Below are positions 1 through 7,327 of a DNA stretch of 33,432 bases, one piece after another. The stretch lies in NCBI GenBank assembly GCA_902769585.1, contig CACXPT010000058.1:1-33432 (forward strand), in the 5' to 3' direction. Source of the stretch: an uncultured bacterium. GTDB lineage: Bacteria; Verrucomicrobiota; Kiritimatiellia; RFP12; UBA1067. Below the pieces are notes generated by a model. It was not told the DNA's origin, searched no databases, and saw only the letters and a program-made list of their open reading frames with translations. Position 1 is the stretch's first letter; each line of letters starts with the position of its first letter. The translations under genes and the position numbers were made by a program.

Positions 1-1
1 G

Positions 2-268
2 GTTGCATTCCATGACCGGGGGATAGATGTCTATCTTTACGACTACGAGAATATACGGAAAGCCCTCTTGGCCGAGGACGATCTTGCGATTGTCGAGCGC
101 GGCGGCGACACCCGGTATGCCGGTCACAACGGAGCGTTTGAGTCAATTTGGCTTTCCGAGATCGGGAGCCGCTATGCGACCTTGAAGGAATTCGTAAGGT
201 GGAAACCTCTGCCGATGCTGCGTCCGCGGGAGTACAAGTATAATCCGATAATCAAGGAAAGGATCTGA
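2..268 (+). CDS. Unknown protein, 3' end only (5' end outside window)
   Basis: An open frame runs from the left edge to TGA at 266-268 and gives about 88 residues of the C-terminus. The tail is rich in aromatic and basic residues and ends in KYNPIIKERI. I do not recognise the family and see no catalytic motif or membrane segment. A TTG at 68 could be an internal start, but the frame is open upstream of it, so the gene most likely begins outside the window. The next ATG (270) lies one base after the stop, just before a hairpin repeat array. Confidence 0.5.
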   Translation, partial: VAFHDRGIDVYLYDYENIRKALLAEDDLAIVERGGDTRYAGHNGAFESIWLSEIGSRYATLKEFVRWKPLPMLRPREYKYNPIIKERI

Positions 269-269
269 T

Positions 270-503
270 ATGCTTGACAAGAAGCAAATGGCGGCAGCGC
301 AAGCGCTGCCTTCTGGACACTGGGGCGGGCCACTGGCGGCAGCGCAAGCGCTGCCTTCTGGACACTGGGGCGGGCCACTGGCGGCAGCGCAAGCGCTGCC
401 TTCTGGACACTGGGGCGGGCCGCTTGCGGCAGCGCAAGCGCTGGCAGAAGGATGCAGGCGCATATGCGATTTGCAGGGCCAATGTGAGGGAAATGAGAGG
501 TGA
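270..503 (+). CDS. Doubtful small ORF made of translated hairpin repeats
   Basis: This 77-residue frame starts one base after the preceding stop and has an AGGA-like Shine-Dalgarno stretch upstream. Residues 7-58 are three perfect copies and one partial copy of a 15-residue unit containing AAAQALPSGHWGGP. The same peptide in the same frame forms the C-terminal tail of the transposase at 507-1754, so the frame is open because the repeat is open. It may be no more than a repeat array read as an ORF. Translational coupling to the upstream gene is possible but unproven. Confidence 0.25.
   Translation: MLDKKQMAAAQALPSGHWGGPLAAAQALPSGHWGGPLAAAQALPSGHWGGPLAAAQALAEGCRRICDLQGQCEGNER
291..449 (+). repeat. 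45-bp tandem repeat array with GGCAGCGC hairpin, upstream of RAYT
   Basis: Three identical 45-bp units start at 291, 336 and 381; a fourth, degenerate copy starts at 426. Each full unit carries the perfect hairpin GGCAGCGCAAGCGCTGCC (8-bp stem, AA loop; first copy 293-310) followed by TTCTGGACA. The unit length is a multiple of three and keeps the frame open. The same hairpin recurs at 1412-1429 in the 3' end of the adjacent transposase gene, so the array flanks that gene on both sides. Confidence 0.9.
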
Positions 504-506
504 AGG

Positions 507-1754
507 ATGGTGATGGGAAAGAAGGAGATTCGCCGGTATCGGCGGTTTTACGGGTATGACTACTCGCGGGGTGCGGCGCTTTTCATAACCATCGTCACCA
601 ACCCACGCCGGCGGCTTTTCGGGCAGATCGTTGGTGCGAAGCTCCAGAAGACACCACTGGGGATTGCCGTGGAACGGCGGTTCGCCGATATGGCGCAGAT
701 GCCAGGCATCCGGCTTTTCAACTTCGTCGTGATGCCGGACCACGTTCACCTCCAGCTTCATCTTCGCGCAGGACTGCCGAACCCGCTGGTGACACTAGGG
801 CGGGCGATCGGCGCGTTCAAGAGCCTCTGCGCGAAAGACTTTCACGAGCTCACGGGCGAGTCTGGGGCGCTTTGGCAACAGGGCTACCACGATTGGATTT
901 GCATGTCGGAGGAGATGCTCGCCGCAGTCAACCGCTACATCGACTACAATCCGCTGAAGTTCGAGCTGCGCTACAACCAGCCGGAATTTCTCGCCATACA
1001 CGAGCCGCTCGCTGCCTGGCGGCTTTCAACAGAGGAATTTTGGCGCGGCATCGGGGCCGTAGAGCTGCTTGATGGCGGCACGCCGTTCATCGCGCTTCGC
1101 ATCAGCCGCAAGCTATCGGCGCGGCAAGTTGCCGAGGCCGTTGCGCGCATTCGCCGCCGGGTGGGCGATTATGTTTTTGTGGGCGGATGGATCAGCCCTG
1201 GCGAGAAGGCCGTGCGCGATATGCTGCTCGCCGAGCCGAAGGGGGGCATCGTGCAGATATTGCCATCAGCGATGCCGCATGATTATAAAGTGGGCAGCAT
1301 GTGGCTGGAAGCAATTCGCGATCGCCGCGCGGCGATCATCGCGCGTGGCAACAGCGAGATCGAATTTTCGCGCGCGGCATGCCTGGAGGTGAATGGGGCG
1401 GCGGCGGGATTGGCAGCGCAAGCGCTGCCATCTGGACAGTGGCAAGGTGGAGCATCTGCGCAAGCGCTGCCTTCTGGACAGTGGCAAGGTGGAGCATCTG
1501 CGCAAGCGCTGCCATCTGGACAGTGGCAGGGGGGCGCATCTGCGCAAGTGCTGCCATCGAGGGAGTGGCATGGGGGAGGATCTGCGCAAGGGCTGCCATC
1601 GGAGCAGGGGCAGGCGCGGAATCTGGCAACGCAAGCGCTGCCTTCTGGACAGAGGCAAGATGGAGCATCTGCGCAAGCGCTGCCACCGGGGCAGGGGCTG
1701 CCTTGCGGGAAGGCGGTTTACTGGCTGCCGGAAGGGCCGAAGGTCATTTCTTGA
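507..1754 (+). CDS. REP-associated tyrosine transposase (IS200-like Y1 HUH family, RAYT) with C-terminal extension
   Basis: A 415-residue protein. Residues about 10-155 match the Y1_Tnp/TnpA_REP fold: the metal-binding HUH motif is MPDHVHL (H79, H81) and the likely nucleophile is Y144 in NRYIDYNP, as in RAYT enzymes that nick single-stranded hairpin DNA. Residues about 180-297 form an extra domain with GGWISPGEKAV and RGNSEIEFSRA motifs, possibly a Rossmann-like DprA/SLOG-type fold (inference). Residues about 303-405 are a translated 42-bp repeat array (AQALPSGQWQGGAS units), so the original stop was probably lost to repeat expansion. ATG 507 has GAGAGG upstream; ATG 513 is an alternative. 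Repeats on both sides support an active or recently active REP/RAYT locus. Confidence 0.85.
   Translation: MVMGKKEIRRYRRFYGYDYSRGAALFITIVTNPRRRLFGQIVGAKLQKTPLGIAVERRFADMAQMPGIRLFNFVVMPDHVHLQLHLRAGLPNPLVTLGRAIGAFKSLCAKDFHELTGESGALWQQGYHDWICMSEEMLAAVNRYIDYNPLKFELRYNQPEFLAIHEPLAAWRLSTEEFWRGIGAVELLDGGTPFIALRISRKLSARQVAEAVARIRRRVGDYVFVGGWISPGEKAVRDMLLAEPKGGIVQILPSAMPHDYKVGSMWLEAIRDRRAAIIARGNSEIEFSRAACLEVNGAAAGLAAQALPSGQWQGGASAQALPSGQWQGGASAQALPSGQWQGGASAQVLPSREWHGGGSAQGLPSEQGQARNLATQALPSGQRQDGASAQALPPGQGLPCGKAVYWLPEGPKVIS
1412..1712 (+). repeat. 42-bp tandem repeat array inside the 3' end of the transposase gene
   Basis: About seven units begin at 1416, 1458, 1500, 1542, 1584, 1629 (45-bp step) and 1671. 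The first is preceded by the full hairpin GGCAGCGCAAGCGCTGCC (1412-1429). In later units the left arm has changed to ATCTGCGC, so only the inner GCGCAAGCGC pairing remains. All steps are multiples of three and the array is translated as the transposase tail. The core GCGCAAGCGCTGCC plus CTGGACA matches the 5' array at 291-449. Confidence 0.9.
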
Positions 1755-1756
1755 AA

Positions 1757-1772
1757 ACACCGCTTGCGGTGT
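1757..1772 (+). repeat. Small hairpin just after the transposase stop
   Basis: ACACCGCTTGCGGTGT is a perfect 6-bp stem with a CTTG loop, starting three bases after the stop codon and followed by CCTGCG, which resembles the CCTCCCG/CCTACCG tails of the other hairpins. The nearest T-run (1787-1791) is about 15 bases downstream, so a standard intrinsic terminator is unlikely. A REP-like end of the transposase unit fits better but is unproven. Confidence 0.4.
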
Positions 1773-1858
1773 CCTGCGTTGGCACGGTTTTTGCTGTACG
1801 GCTGCCATGAACACGGCACCTACATTGAGAATCGAGCAGCATGGCGAGCGATTACAAT

Positions 1859-1888
1859 TTGAGCAGGGTGGGCAGAATATGATAGAAT
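1859..1888 (+). promoter_or_regulatory. Sigma-70-type promoter for the sigma-54 activator gene
   Basis: TTGAGC (1859-1864), an 18-bp spacer and TAGAAT (1883-1888) preceded by TGA (extended -10). The predicted start of transcription near 1895 leaves a leader of about 30 nt with AAGGA at 1912-1916 before ATG 1927. Confidence 0.5.
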
Positions 1889-2260
1889 GCCCGCCGCTTG
1901 AAAACGCTCAGAAGGAATGCTCGAAAATGGACAAACACGGCAATCTGATCTTGACCGGCTGGGGCTACGCGGAATACGTGGCCGCAGCGGCGGTGGCGCT
2001 CAAGGCGCTGGGCGGCAACGCGGAGGTTCTTGGCGTGAGCCGGAGGCGTCTCCCCGAGCTGCTTGGGGAACTCGCCGCCGAGCGCGGCGCGCCGCGCTGG
2101 AAGCGCATCTATATTCTTGGCGTGTCGCTGAGCGGCGACCCTGAGGCGCTTGCCAATGCTCTCGCGAAACTGAAGGCAAAGGGCGTGGAGGTGGAATGGA
2201 TCAGTGCGCTAGAGATGCCGGAGGAGATCGCTGACCAGCTGGAGGGTGTGTTGGAAGAGC

Positions 2261-2287
2261 GGGCACGCGGGACGCGTGCCCCTACCG
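2261..2287 (+). repeat. In-frame hairpin element (GGGCACGCG stem) with CCTACCGG tail
   Basis: GGGCACGCG GGA CGCGTGCCC (2261-2281) is a perfect 9-bp stem with a 3-nt loop, followed by CTACCGG. It codes for ARGTRAPTG inside the N-terminal region of the sigma-54 activator. It shares the stem-plus-tail design of the hairpins in murCB and the beta-galactosidase. Confidence 0.75.
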
Positions 2288-2361
2288 GTACACTGCTCGA
2301 GGAGGTGGGCAAGGCTTTTGGCGTGGATGTAAAAGAGTTCATGCCGTTCGTGGCATCGGCA

Positions 2362-2380
2362 GGGGCACGCGGGACGCGTG
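2362..2380 (+). repeat. Second, degenerate in-frame hairpin in the sigma-54 activator
   Basis: GGGGCACGCGGGACGCGTG repeats the 2261 element but diverges after the right arm (CACGCG/CGCGTG, 6-bp stem, GGA loop) and lacks the tail. It codes for ARGTRDRAS, about 33 residues after the first copy. Confidence 0.65.
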
Positions 2381-3468
2381 ATCGGGCCTCAGACTTCCGT
2401 GCCTACCTCACACTGATCGACACGGCCCAGTTCTGTTATCGCAATTACCAGGACGAGTCGCTATACGCGACGACGGTACGCTATCTGGCGAACGGGGTGA
2501 AGCCTTGCGCGTGGGAGCCGCATGTCAAGGCTGCGGTCGCGCACTACGACCGCTACGGCGGGCGAGAGCTGCTGGGCAAAAGCCAGGTGATAGCGACGCT
2601 GCAGGATCGCATCAATCGCGTTGCGGCGCACGAGCACGCGCGAGTCCTCATCCTCGGCGAGAGCGGCACGGGCAAGGAGACCGTCGCGCAGCAGATCCAC
2701 ACGAAGAGCCCGCGCCGGAAAATGCCGTTCGTCGCGTTCAACTGCAGGACCTGCTGGAGGACCGCTTTTTCGGGCACGAGCGCGGCGCGTTCACGAATGC
2801 AGTGGAGCGCACTGACGGTCTGTTCCTCCAGGCGGACGGCGGGACGCTCTTCCTCGACGAGATCGGCGAGATGTCGCTGGAGGTGCAGGCGCTCCTGCTG
2901 CGCGTTCTGGAGGGAGGCCGTTTCATGCGCCTTGGCGGCAGGGAGGAGCTGACGTGCGACGTGCGGCTCATCACGGCGACGAACCGCGACCTGCCGCGCC
3001 TCGTGTGCGAGGGGAAGTTCCGCGAAGACCTCTATCAGCGGCTGAACGTGGTGCAGCTCAGGACGCCGTCCCTGCGCGAGCACAAGGACGACATCCCGGT
3101 CATCGCCAACGCCTGGTGGCGCAAGTTCCACGGCAATCATGTGCTTCGGGAAGATCAGATCTCCGCGCTCATTGACTACGACTATCCCGGCAACGTGCGC
3201 GAGCTGATCAACATCCTCGACCGGGCGACGGCGCTGGAGGAGTACGATTTCGCCGCGCTCATGCGCGAACACAAGGAGATGAACGCGGGGCTGTCGGGCG
3301 GGCTGGAGTTGAGGTCGGGCCGCGTCCCCGACAACCTCGAGGCGGCCACGCGGCTCCATGTCCGCCGCGTGTACGAGAAGTACGGGCAGAACCTGACGCG
3401 CGCCGCCGAGGCGCTGGACGTGAGCCGCAACACGGTGAGGAAGTACCTCTAGGTACGAGGTGCAAGCA

Positions 3469-4068
3469 ATGAAAATAAGGGACAGCACGTTGCCGCTGCT
3501 GGTGGAGTACGCCCGATCGGGGCGGGTGGTGGTGTTCGACACGGAGACGACCGGCGGAAGGCCGTATGACGAGATATGCCAGATCGCCGCCGTGGAATAC
3601 GTGAACGGAACGATGACGCGCACGCTCTCGCTCTACCTCTGCCCGACGTGCGAGATGAACCCGTGGGCGGAAATGGTGCATGGCCTTTCGCTCGACTTCC
3701 TGCATGAGCACGGCCTCGCGCCGGAAGATGCGATGCTCCGGTTTTTCGAGTTCGTCGGCGACAATGCGCTGCTTGTCGCGCACAATGCCCAGTTCGATTT
3801 GCGGATGGTGGGGCAGGAGTGCAGGAAGTTCGATCTCTCCTTCGCGCCAGAGAACGTGGAAACTTGCGACACGCTGGCGCTCTCGCGCCACATGCGCCCC
3901 GACCTGAAGAGCCACGCGCTAGCAAATCTCATCCCGGCGCTGGGCATTGAGGGCGTCAATAGCCACGACGCGCTAGACGACGCCCTTGCCTGCGCGGGAG
4001 TGTTCTTCACGCTCTTGGGCTTTTCGGAGTTGGCACGGATGCCGAGGGATGGTACAATGTGCCCGTAA
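3469..4068 (+). CDS. DnaQ-like 3'-5' exonuclease (DEDDh)
   Basis: A 199-residue RNase T/DnaQ-fold exonuclease, likely acting on 3' ends of DNA or RNA with two metal ions. All catalytic motifs are present: Exo I DTETTG (D24, E26), Exo II HNAQFDL (D110) and Exo III HDALDDA (H166, D171). It has no polymerase domain, so it could be a stand-alone proofreading subunit or a repair or RNA-processing nuclease. ATG 3469 is preferred over GTG 3460 because GAGG at 3457-3460 is correctly spaced. It follows the damaged sigma-54 activator by 16 nt, probably in the same transcript. Its last codons contain the promoter of the next gene. Confidence 0.85.
   Translation: MKIRDSTLPLLVEYARSGRVVVFDTETTGGRPYDEICQIAAVEYVNGTMTRTLSLYLCPTCEMNPWAEMVHGLSLDFLHEHGLAPEDAMLRFFEFVGDNALLVAHNAQFDLRMVGQECRKFDLSFAPENVETCDTLALSRHMRPDLKSHALANLIPALGIEGVNSHDALDDALACAGVFFTLLGFSELARMPRDGTMCP
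4030..4058 (+). promoter_or_regulatory. Promoter for the Gfo/Idh gene, inside the exonuclease 3' end
   Basis: TTGGCA (4030-4035), a 17-bp spacer and TACAAT (4053-4058) preceded by TGG (extended -10). The predicted start near 4065 gives a leader of about 60 nt before ATG 4124. Confidence 0.7.
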
Positions 4069-4123
4069 CCTTTGGCCGAGGTCTCGGCCGCAACGGACAG
4101 TCAAGAACAAGACAAGGAAAAAG

Positions 4124-5608
4124 ATGATGACGAACGAAGCAATTGTCACGAGACGCGGATTCATGCTTGGCGCGGGTGCGTTCGGCGTGGCCGCATGCGC
4201 GGCGGGGCACGACATCGCCCCCAAGTCCGCATTCACCGGAGAGGTGAAGGGGCGTCGCCTGAAGATCGCCGCCATCGGCTCCGGCGGCATGGGCGGCTCC
4301 GCCACGGAAAGCCTCATCAGCGCAGGTTGCGACCTCGTCGCGGTGTGCGACATCGATCCCTCGGCCTTCGACAGGTGGGAGAAGAAGTATCCCGGCATCC
4401 CGAAGTTCACCGACTACCGCGACATGCTCAGGACGCTTGGCGACAAGTTCGAGGCGGTGCAGGTGGGCACGCCGGACCACACGCACGCCTACATCTCCAT
4501 CGACTGCATGAACGCTGGGAAGCACGTGTACGTGCAGAAGCCGCTCGCGCGGACTGTTGAGGAGTGCGAGCTCATGCTCAAGACGTCGCTCCGTACGGGA
4601 TGCGTGGTGCAGATGGGCAACCAGGGCCATCCGGGAGTGTGGCGCTACAAGGCGCTGCGCGACGCGGGCATCTGGGGCGGCATCAAAGAGATCTACAGCT
4701 GGAGCGATCGTCCGATCTGGCCGCAGGGCATGACGGAGTACGCGAAGCCCGAGCCCCTGCCCGGGAACTTCGCGAAGAACGCCTGGGACTGCTGGTGCGG
4801 ACCGAGCGCAGACCACGGCTTCTCGAAGGCGTACCACAGGTTCAAGTGGCGCGGCTGGTGGGACTACGGCTGCGGCGCGATCGGCGACATGGCCGTGCAC
4901 AACGCCGACCCGGCGTTCTGGGCTCTTGAGCTCGGGCTGCCGGTCAAGGTGAAGGCCGACACGTTCGGAGAAGGGCCCGTGTCGATCGCGTATCCAAAGA
5001 AATCCCGCATCGAGATGACGTTCGCCCCCAACAAGTGGGTGCCTAACGGAATCACCCTGGTGTGGCTCGACGGCGGCCTCAAGCCGGACATGCAGGCGGT
5101 TCCCGGCCTCGCCAAGTTTGCCGCCGACTTCGCCGTGAAGACCGAGGCCGGCAAGGCCAAGAAGGCGAAGAAGGCGGGCAAGCCCTACACGCCGCCCGCC
5201 AAGATAGATCCGCTCGTGCCGACCAACGGGCTCATCATCGTCGGCGACAAGGCCACGACGATAGGGCAGTCCCACGCTAGCGCCCCGTCCTGCATCGCCG
5301 GCAACGGTCCCGCGTATTCCGCGGCCATCGCCGAAGGCGACAGGGCCTGCCGCTATTCCCACTACCGCGAGTTCGTGGAGGCGTGCCTGGCGAAGGACAT
5401 CGAGAAGTGCGGCTCGAAGCTCTCCTACGCGGCGCCGCTCACCGAGGCGCTGCTCATCGGCTGCATCGCGCTCCGCTTCCCCGGCGAGGAGCTTTTGTTC
5501 GACGCGAAGTCCATGCGCTTCACGAACAAGCCCGAGGCGAACGAGTTCCTCAAGGCGCCCAGGCGCGGCTCCTGGGACTTCGCGCGGCTCGAGAAGCGCC
5601 TTGCCTAG
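4124..5608 (+). CDS. Gfo/Idh/MocA-family oxidoreductase, Tat-exported, probable lipoprotein
   Basis: A 494-residue NAD(P)-dependent sugar or cyclitol dehydrogenase-like enzyme. The N-terminus has a twin-arginine motif (TRRGFML, R10-R11), a hydrophobic run and a lipobox-like VAAC (C25), so it is probably folded in the cytoplasm with its cofactor, exported by Tat and possibly lipid-anchored. The Rossmann motif is AAIGSGGMGG (residues 49-58). The usual EKP motif is QKP (138-140), a substitution at the family's signature glutamate. A Lys/Ala-rich segment lies near residues 345-360. AAGGA at 4114-4118 supports ATG 4124 (ATG 4127 is also possible). The substrate is unknown; exported members in this phylum often act on released sugars (inference). 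Confidence 0.85.
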   Translation: MMTNEAIVTRRGFMLGAGAFGVAACAAGHDIAPKSAFTGEVKGRRLKIAAIGSGGMGGSATESLISAGCDLVAVCDIDPSAFDRWEKKYPGIPKFTDYRDMLRTLGDKFEAVQVGTPDHTHAYISIDCMNAGKHVYVQKPLARTVEECELMLKTSLRTGCVVQMGNQGHPGVWRYKALRDAGIWGGIKEIYSWSDRPIWPQGMTEYAKPEPLPGNFAKNAWDCWCGPSADHGFSKAYHRFKWRGWWDYGCGAIGDMAVHNADPAFWALELGLPVKVKADTFGEGPVSIAYPKKSRIEMTFAPNKWVPNGITLVWLDGGLKPDMQAVPGLAKFAADFAVKTEAGKAKKAKKAGKPYTPPAKIDPLVPTNGLIIVGDKATTIGQSHASAPSCIAGNGPAYSAAIAEGDRACRYSHYREFVEACLAKDIEKCGSKLSYAAPLTEALLIGCIALRFPGEELLFDAKSMRFTNKPEANEFLKAPRRGSWDFARLEKRLA

Positions 5609-5630
5609 GCGGGCGGGGAATTGATACAAT
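5601..5630 (+). promoter_or_regulatory. Promoter for the FAD oxidoreductase gene
   Basis: TTGCCT (5601-5606), an 18-bp spacer and TACAAT (5625-5630) preceded by TGA. The -35 overlaps the stop of the preceding gene. The leader of about 20 nt contains AAGGAG (5646-5651) before ATG 5657. Confidence 0.65.
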
Positions 5631-5656
5631 AACCAGCCAAGCGACAAGGAGTCCCT

Positions 5657-7084
5657 ATGCAAATCACGAAAAGAGAGTTTCTGAAGAGGCTTGGCCTGGG
5701 CGGAGCGGCGCTGGCCGGCGGCGGGCTGCTGGCCGACGAGGCCGTCAAGACGAAGCAGCTGCTTCCGCCTGGCTCGGTTGGCGATCCGGACAACGTCTGG
5801 TTCGGGAAGAACATCTTCCCGCTGGGCCACACGATGAATGACGGGCCGAGCTGCGTGCTGAAGGACGGTAAGATCATCCAGCCCGCGCGAGAGATTCCGG
5901 TGTTCCACCCGACTGATGTGGTGGTAGTGGGCGGAGGCCCTGCCGGTTTCGCCGCTGCGATCGCCGCCGCGCGCACGGGCGCAAAGGTGGCGCTCGTGGA
6001 GCGTTACGGCTCCTTGGGCGGACTCTTCACGAACGGCATGGTCCTCATCATGCTCTGCACTTCATACCTCGTGGACGGCAAGTATCGGCTCGTGACGAAG
6101 GGGCTCACCGAGGAGTTCGCGCGGCGTGCGCGTGCGCTCGGCCCGTACGTATGCACTGGCCCTGTGCCGCCGAACCGCCACTGGCAACCCGTGGTCGATC
6201 CCGAGGGCGCGAAGTACCTCATGGACCGCATGGTGGAGGAAGAGAAGATCGTAATGTTCTTCCACTGCTGGGGCGTGGACGTCGTGCAGGACGGCAACAA
6301 GGTGCTGGGCGTGGTGTTCGAGTCGAAGCAGGGACGTCATGCGATCCTCGCGAAGCAGGTGGTTGACTGCACCGGCGACGCGGACATCCTCTTCGCGGCA
6401 GGCGGAGACTACCGCCAGATCACGCACGGCATCGGGCACGTGGTGCGGCTCGGCAACATGGATCGCATCTGGGCCAAGGAGCCGCCGAAGGGAGCGGACG
6501 GCAAGAGGCTGCCCGGCAAGTGGCCAATGCGTTCCAACGAGGCGAACCCTTGCACGTGGTGGGGCAACACGGGCACGGGGCCGAAGGGCAACGGGCTCGA
6601 CGTTCGCGACCTCACGGCGGCGGAGATCGGCTTCCGCAAGGAATGGTGGGAACACGTGGCCGAGATGCGCAAGACGCCTGGCTGGGAGGAGGTGTTCATC
6701 GCGAACACGTGCTCGCAGATCGGGCCGCGCGCATCGCGGCTCATCGACGCAGAGACGATCGTGGACCGCGCGGTGTACCGCGAAGGGAAGCGCCCGGACG
6801 ACACGGTGGGCATGTTCGGCGCGGACGGCGCGCACAAGGCGCCGCTCTACGTGCCGTACCGCCAGCTGCTGCCGAAAGGCGTTGACAACGTGCTGTGCGC
6901 GGGCCGCATGCTCGGCGCCCCCGACACGATCGACACCTTCCGGCTCATCTGCCCGTGCTTCGTGACGGGCGAGGCCGCCGGCACGGCGGCCGGACTCGCG
7001 GCGCTGAAGGGCTGCACGCCGCGCGAACTGGATGTCAAGACGCTCCAGAAGAGGCTTGAAAAGGCAAATGTCTGTCTCGCGTAG
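5657..7084 (+). CDS. FAD-dependent oxidoreductase (FAD_oxidored family), exported
   Basis: A 475-residue flavoprotein. The N-terminus (TKREFLKRLGLGGAALAGG) looks like a Tat signal with KR in place of RR. The dinucleotide-binding motif is VVVVGGGPAGFAAA (G92-G97) with ERYGSLGG as the second FAD contact. The C-terminal part has NVLCAGRMLGAPDTI and GEAAGTAAGLA, typical of the FAD-dependent oxidoreductase family found beside glycoside hydrolases in Planctomycetes and Verrucomicrobia. It likely oxidises a sugar-derived or other small substrate outside the cytoplasmic membrane (inference). It follows the Gfo/Idh gene but has its own promoter. The stop overlaps the start of the next small lipoprotein gene by 17 nt. 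Confidence 0.85.
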   Translation: MQITKREFLKRLGLGGAALAGGGLLADEAVKTKQLLPPGSVGDPDNVWFGKNIFPLGHTMNDGPSCVLKDGKIIQPAREIPVFHPTDVVVVGGGPAGFAAAIAAARTGAKVALVERYGSLGGLFTNGMVLIMLCTSYLVDGKYRLVTKGLTEEFARRARALGPYVCTGPVPPNRHWQPVVDPEGAKYLMDRMVEEEKIVMFFHCWGVDVVQDGNKVLGVVFESKQGRHAILAKQVVDCTGDADILFAAGGDYRQITHGIGHVVRLGNMDRIWAKEPPKGADGKRLPGKWPMRSNEANPCTWWGNTGTGPKGNGLDVRDLTAAEIGFRKEWWEHVAEMRKTPGWEEVFIANTCSQIGPRASRLIDAETIVDRAVYREGKRPDDTVGMFGADGAHKAPLYVPYRQLLPKGVDNVLCAGRMLGAPDTIDTFRLICPCFVTGEAAGTAAGLAALKGCTPRELDVKTLQKRLEKANVCLA

Positions 7085-7286
7085 AATAGTTTTGGCAATC
7101 GTTCTTGCTTTTGCCTTGGCGTCCATAGGTGGGTGCAGGGTAAGGTTGTTCGCCAAGAAGTCAAATGCCGACGCGAGGCCGCCCGACGTATCCGTACAGC
7201 CCGACGCATCCGTACAGAGGGAAGGGGTGTCGGAGCCGGTGGATGGGCGGCGGCAGGAGTTAAATGAGCTTCTTTCGATTCAATAG
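7068..7286 (+). CDS. Small predicted lipoprotein
   Basis: A 72-residue protein starting at ATG 7068 inside the end of the FAD oxidoreductase gene, with AAGG four bases upstream, so translation is probably coupled. Residues 1-23 are a lipoprotein signal (SRR, hydrophobic stretch, lipobox SIGGC with C23). The remaining 49 residues are charged and low in structure, with a short DVSVQPDASVQ repeat. I do not recognise a family. It could support the exported oxidoreductase or simply share its transcript. Confidence 0.6.
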   Translation: MSVSRRIVLAIVLAFALASIGGCRVRLFAKKSNADARPPDVSVQPDASVQREGVSEPVDGRRQELNELLSIQ

Positions 7287-7287
7287 A

Positions 7288-7318
7288 TTCCGACGCTTCA
7301 CGGAAATTGTGGTATAAT
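7288..7318 (+). promoter_or_regulatory. Promoter for mlaE-like gene, probable leaderless transcript
   Basis: TATAAT (7313-7318) preceded by TGG, with a weak -35 TTCCGA (7288-7293) at 19 bp. Only nine bases separate the -10 from ATG 7328, so the mRNA should have almost no leader. No Shine-Dalgarno sequence is present. Confidence 0.6.
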
Positions 7319-7327
7319 GGCACGGCA

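Larger units (their letters stand above)
1927..3452 (+). pseudogene. Sigma-54-dependent transcriptional activator (AAA+ and Fis-type HTH), frameshifted
   Basis: The first frame (from ATG 1927, AAGGA 10 nt upstream) carries an unrecognised alpha/beta N-terminal domain of about 200 residues and then Walker A GESGTGKE (residues 244-251) and FVAFNC. From about 2745 the protein continues in another frame: RFFGHERGAFTNA (sigma-54-contacting loop, usually GAFTGA), Walker B GTLFLDEIGE, sensor and arginine regions, and a C-terminal Fis-type helix-turn-helix (AAEALDVSRNTVRKYL). Family members have an AALP-like segment between NC and the next helix; here it is missing, so about 10-13 nt were lost, with CTGC as possible microhomology. 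As written the protein stops before the sigma-54 loop and would be inactive. Two hairpin repeats sit in the N-terminal region. ATG 1807 is an in-frame alternative start, less likely given the promoter and ribosome site. The exonuclease gene follows after 16 nt. Confidence 0.8.

Noticed and set aside
291-449. Possible CRISPR array (regular 45-bp repeats)
   Set aside because: Units are contiguous tandem copies with no unique spacers, and the hairpin also occurs in the transposase gene; no cas genes are present.
1757-1800. Intrinsic terminator after the transposase
   Set aside because: The hairpin is present but the T-run is about 15 nt away, so the usual hairpin-plus-U-tract layout is not met.
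1927-2500. N-terminal domain of the sigma-54 activator as a DHH-type phosphoesterase or CARF/RtcR sensor
   Set aside because: There is an alpha/beta pattern, but neither the DHH motif nor recognisable RtcR similarity is visible, so it was left unassigned.
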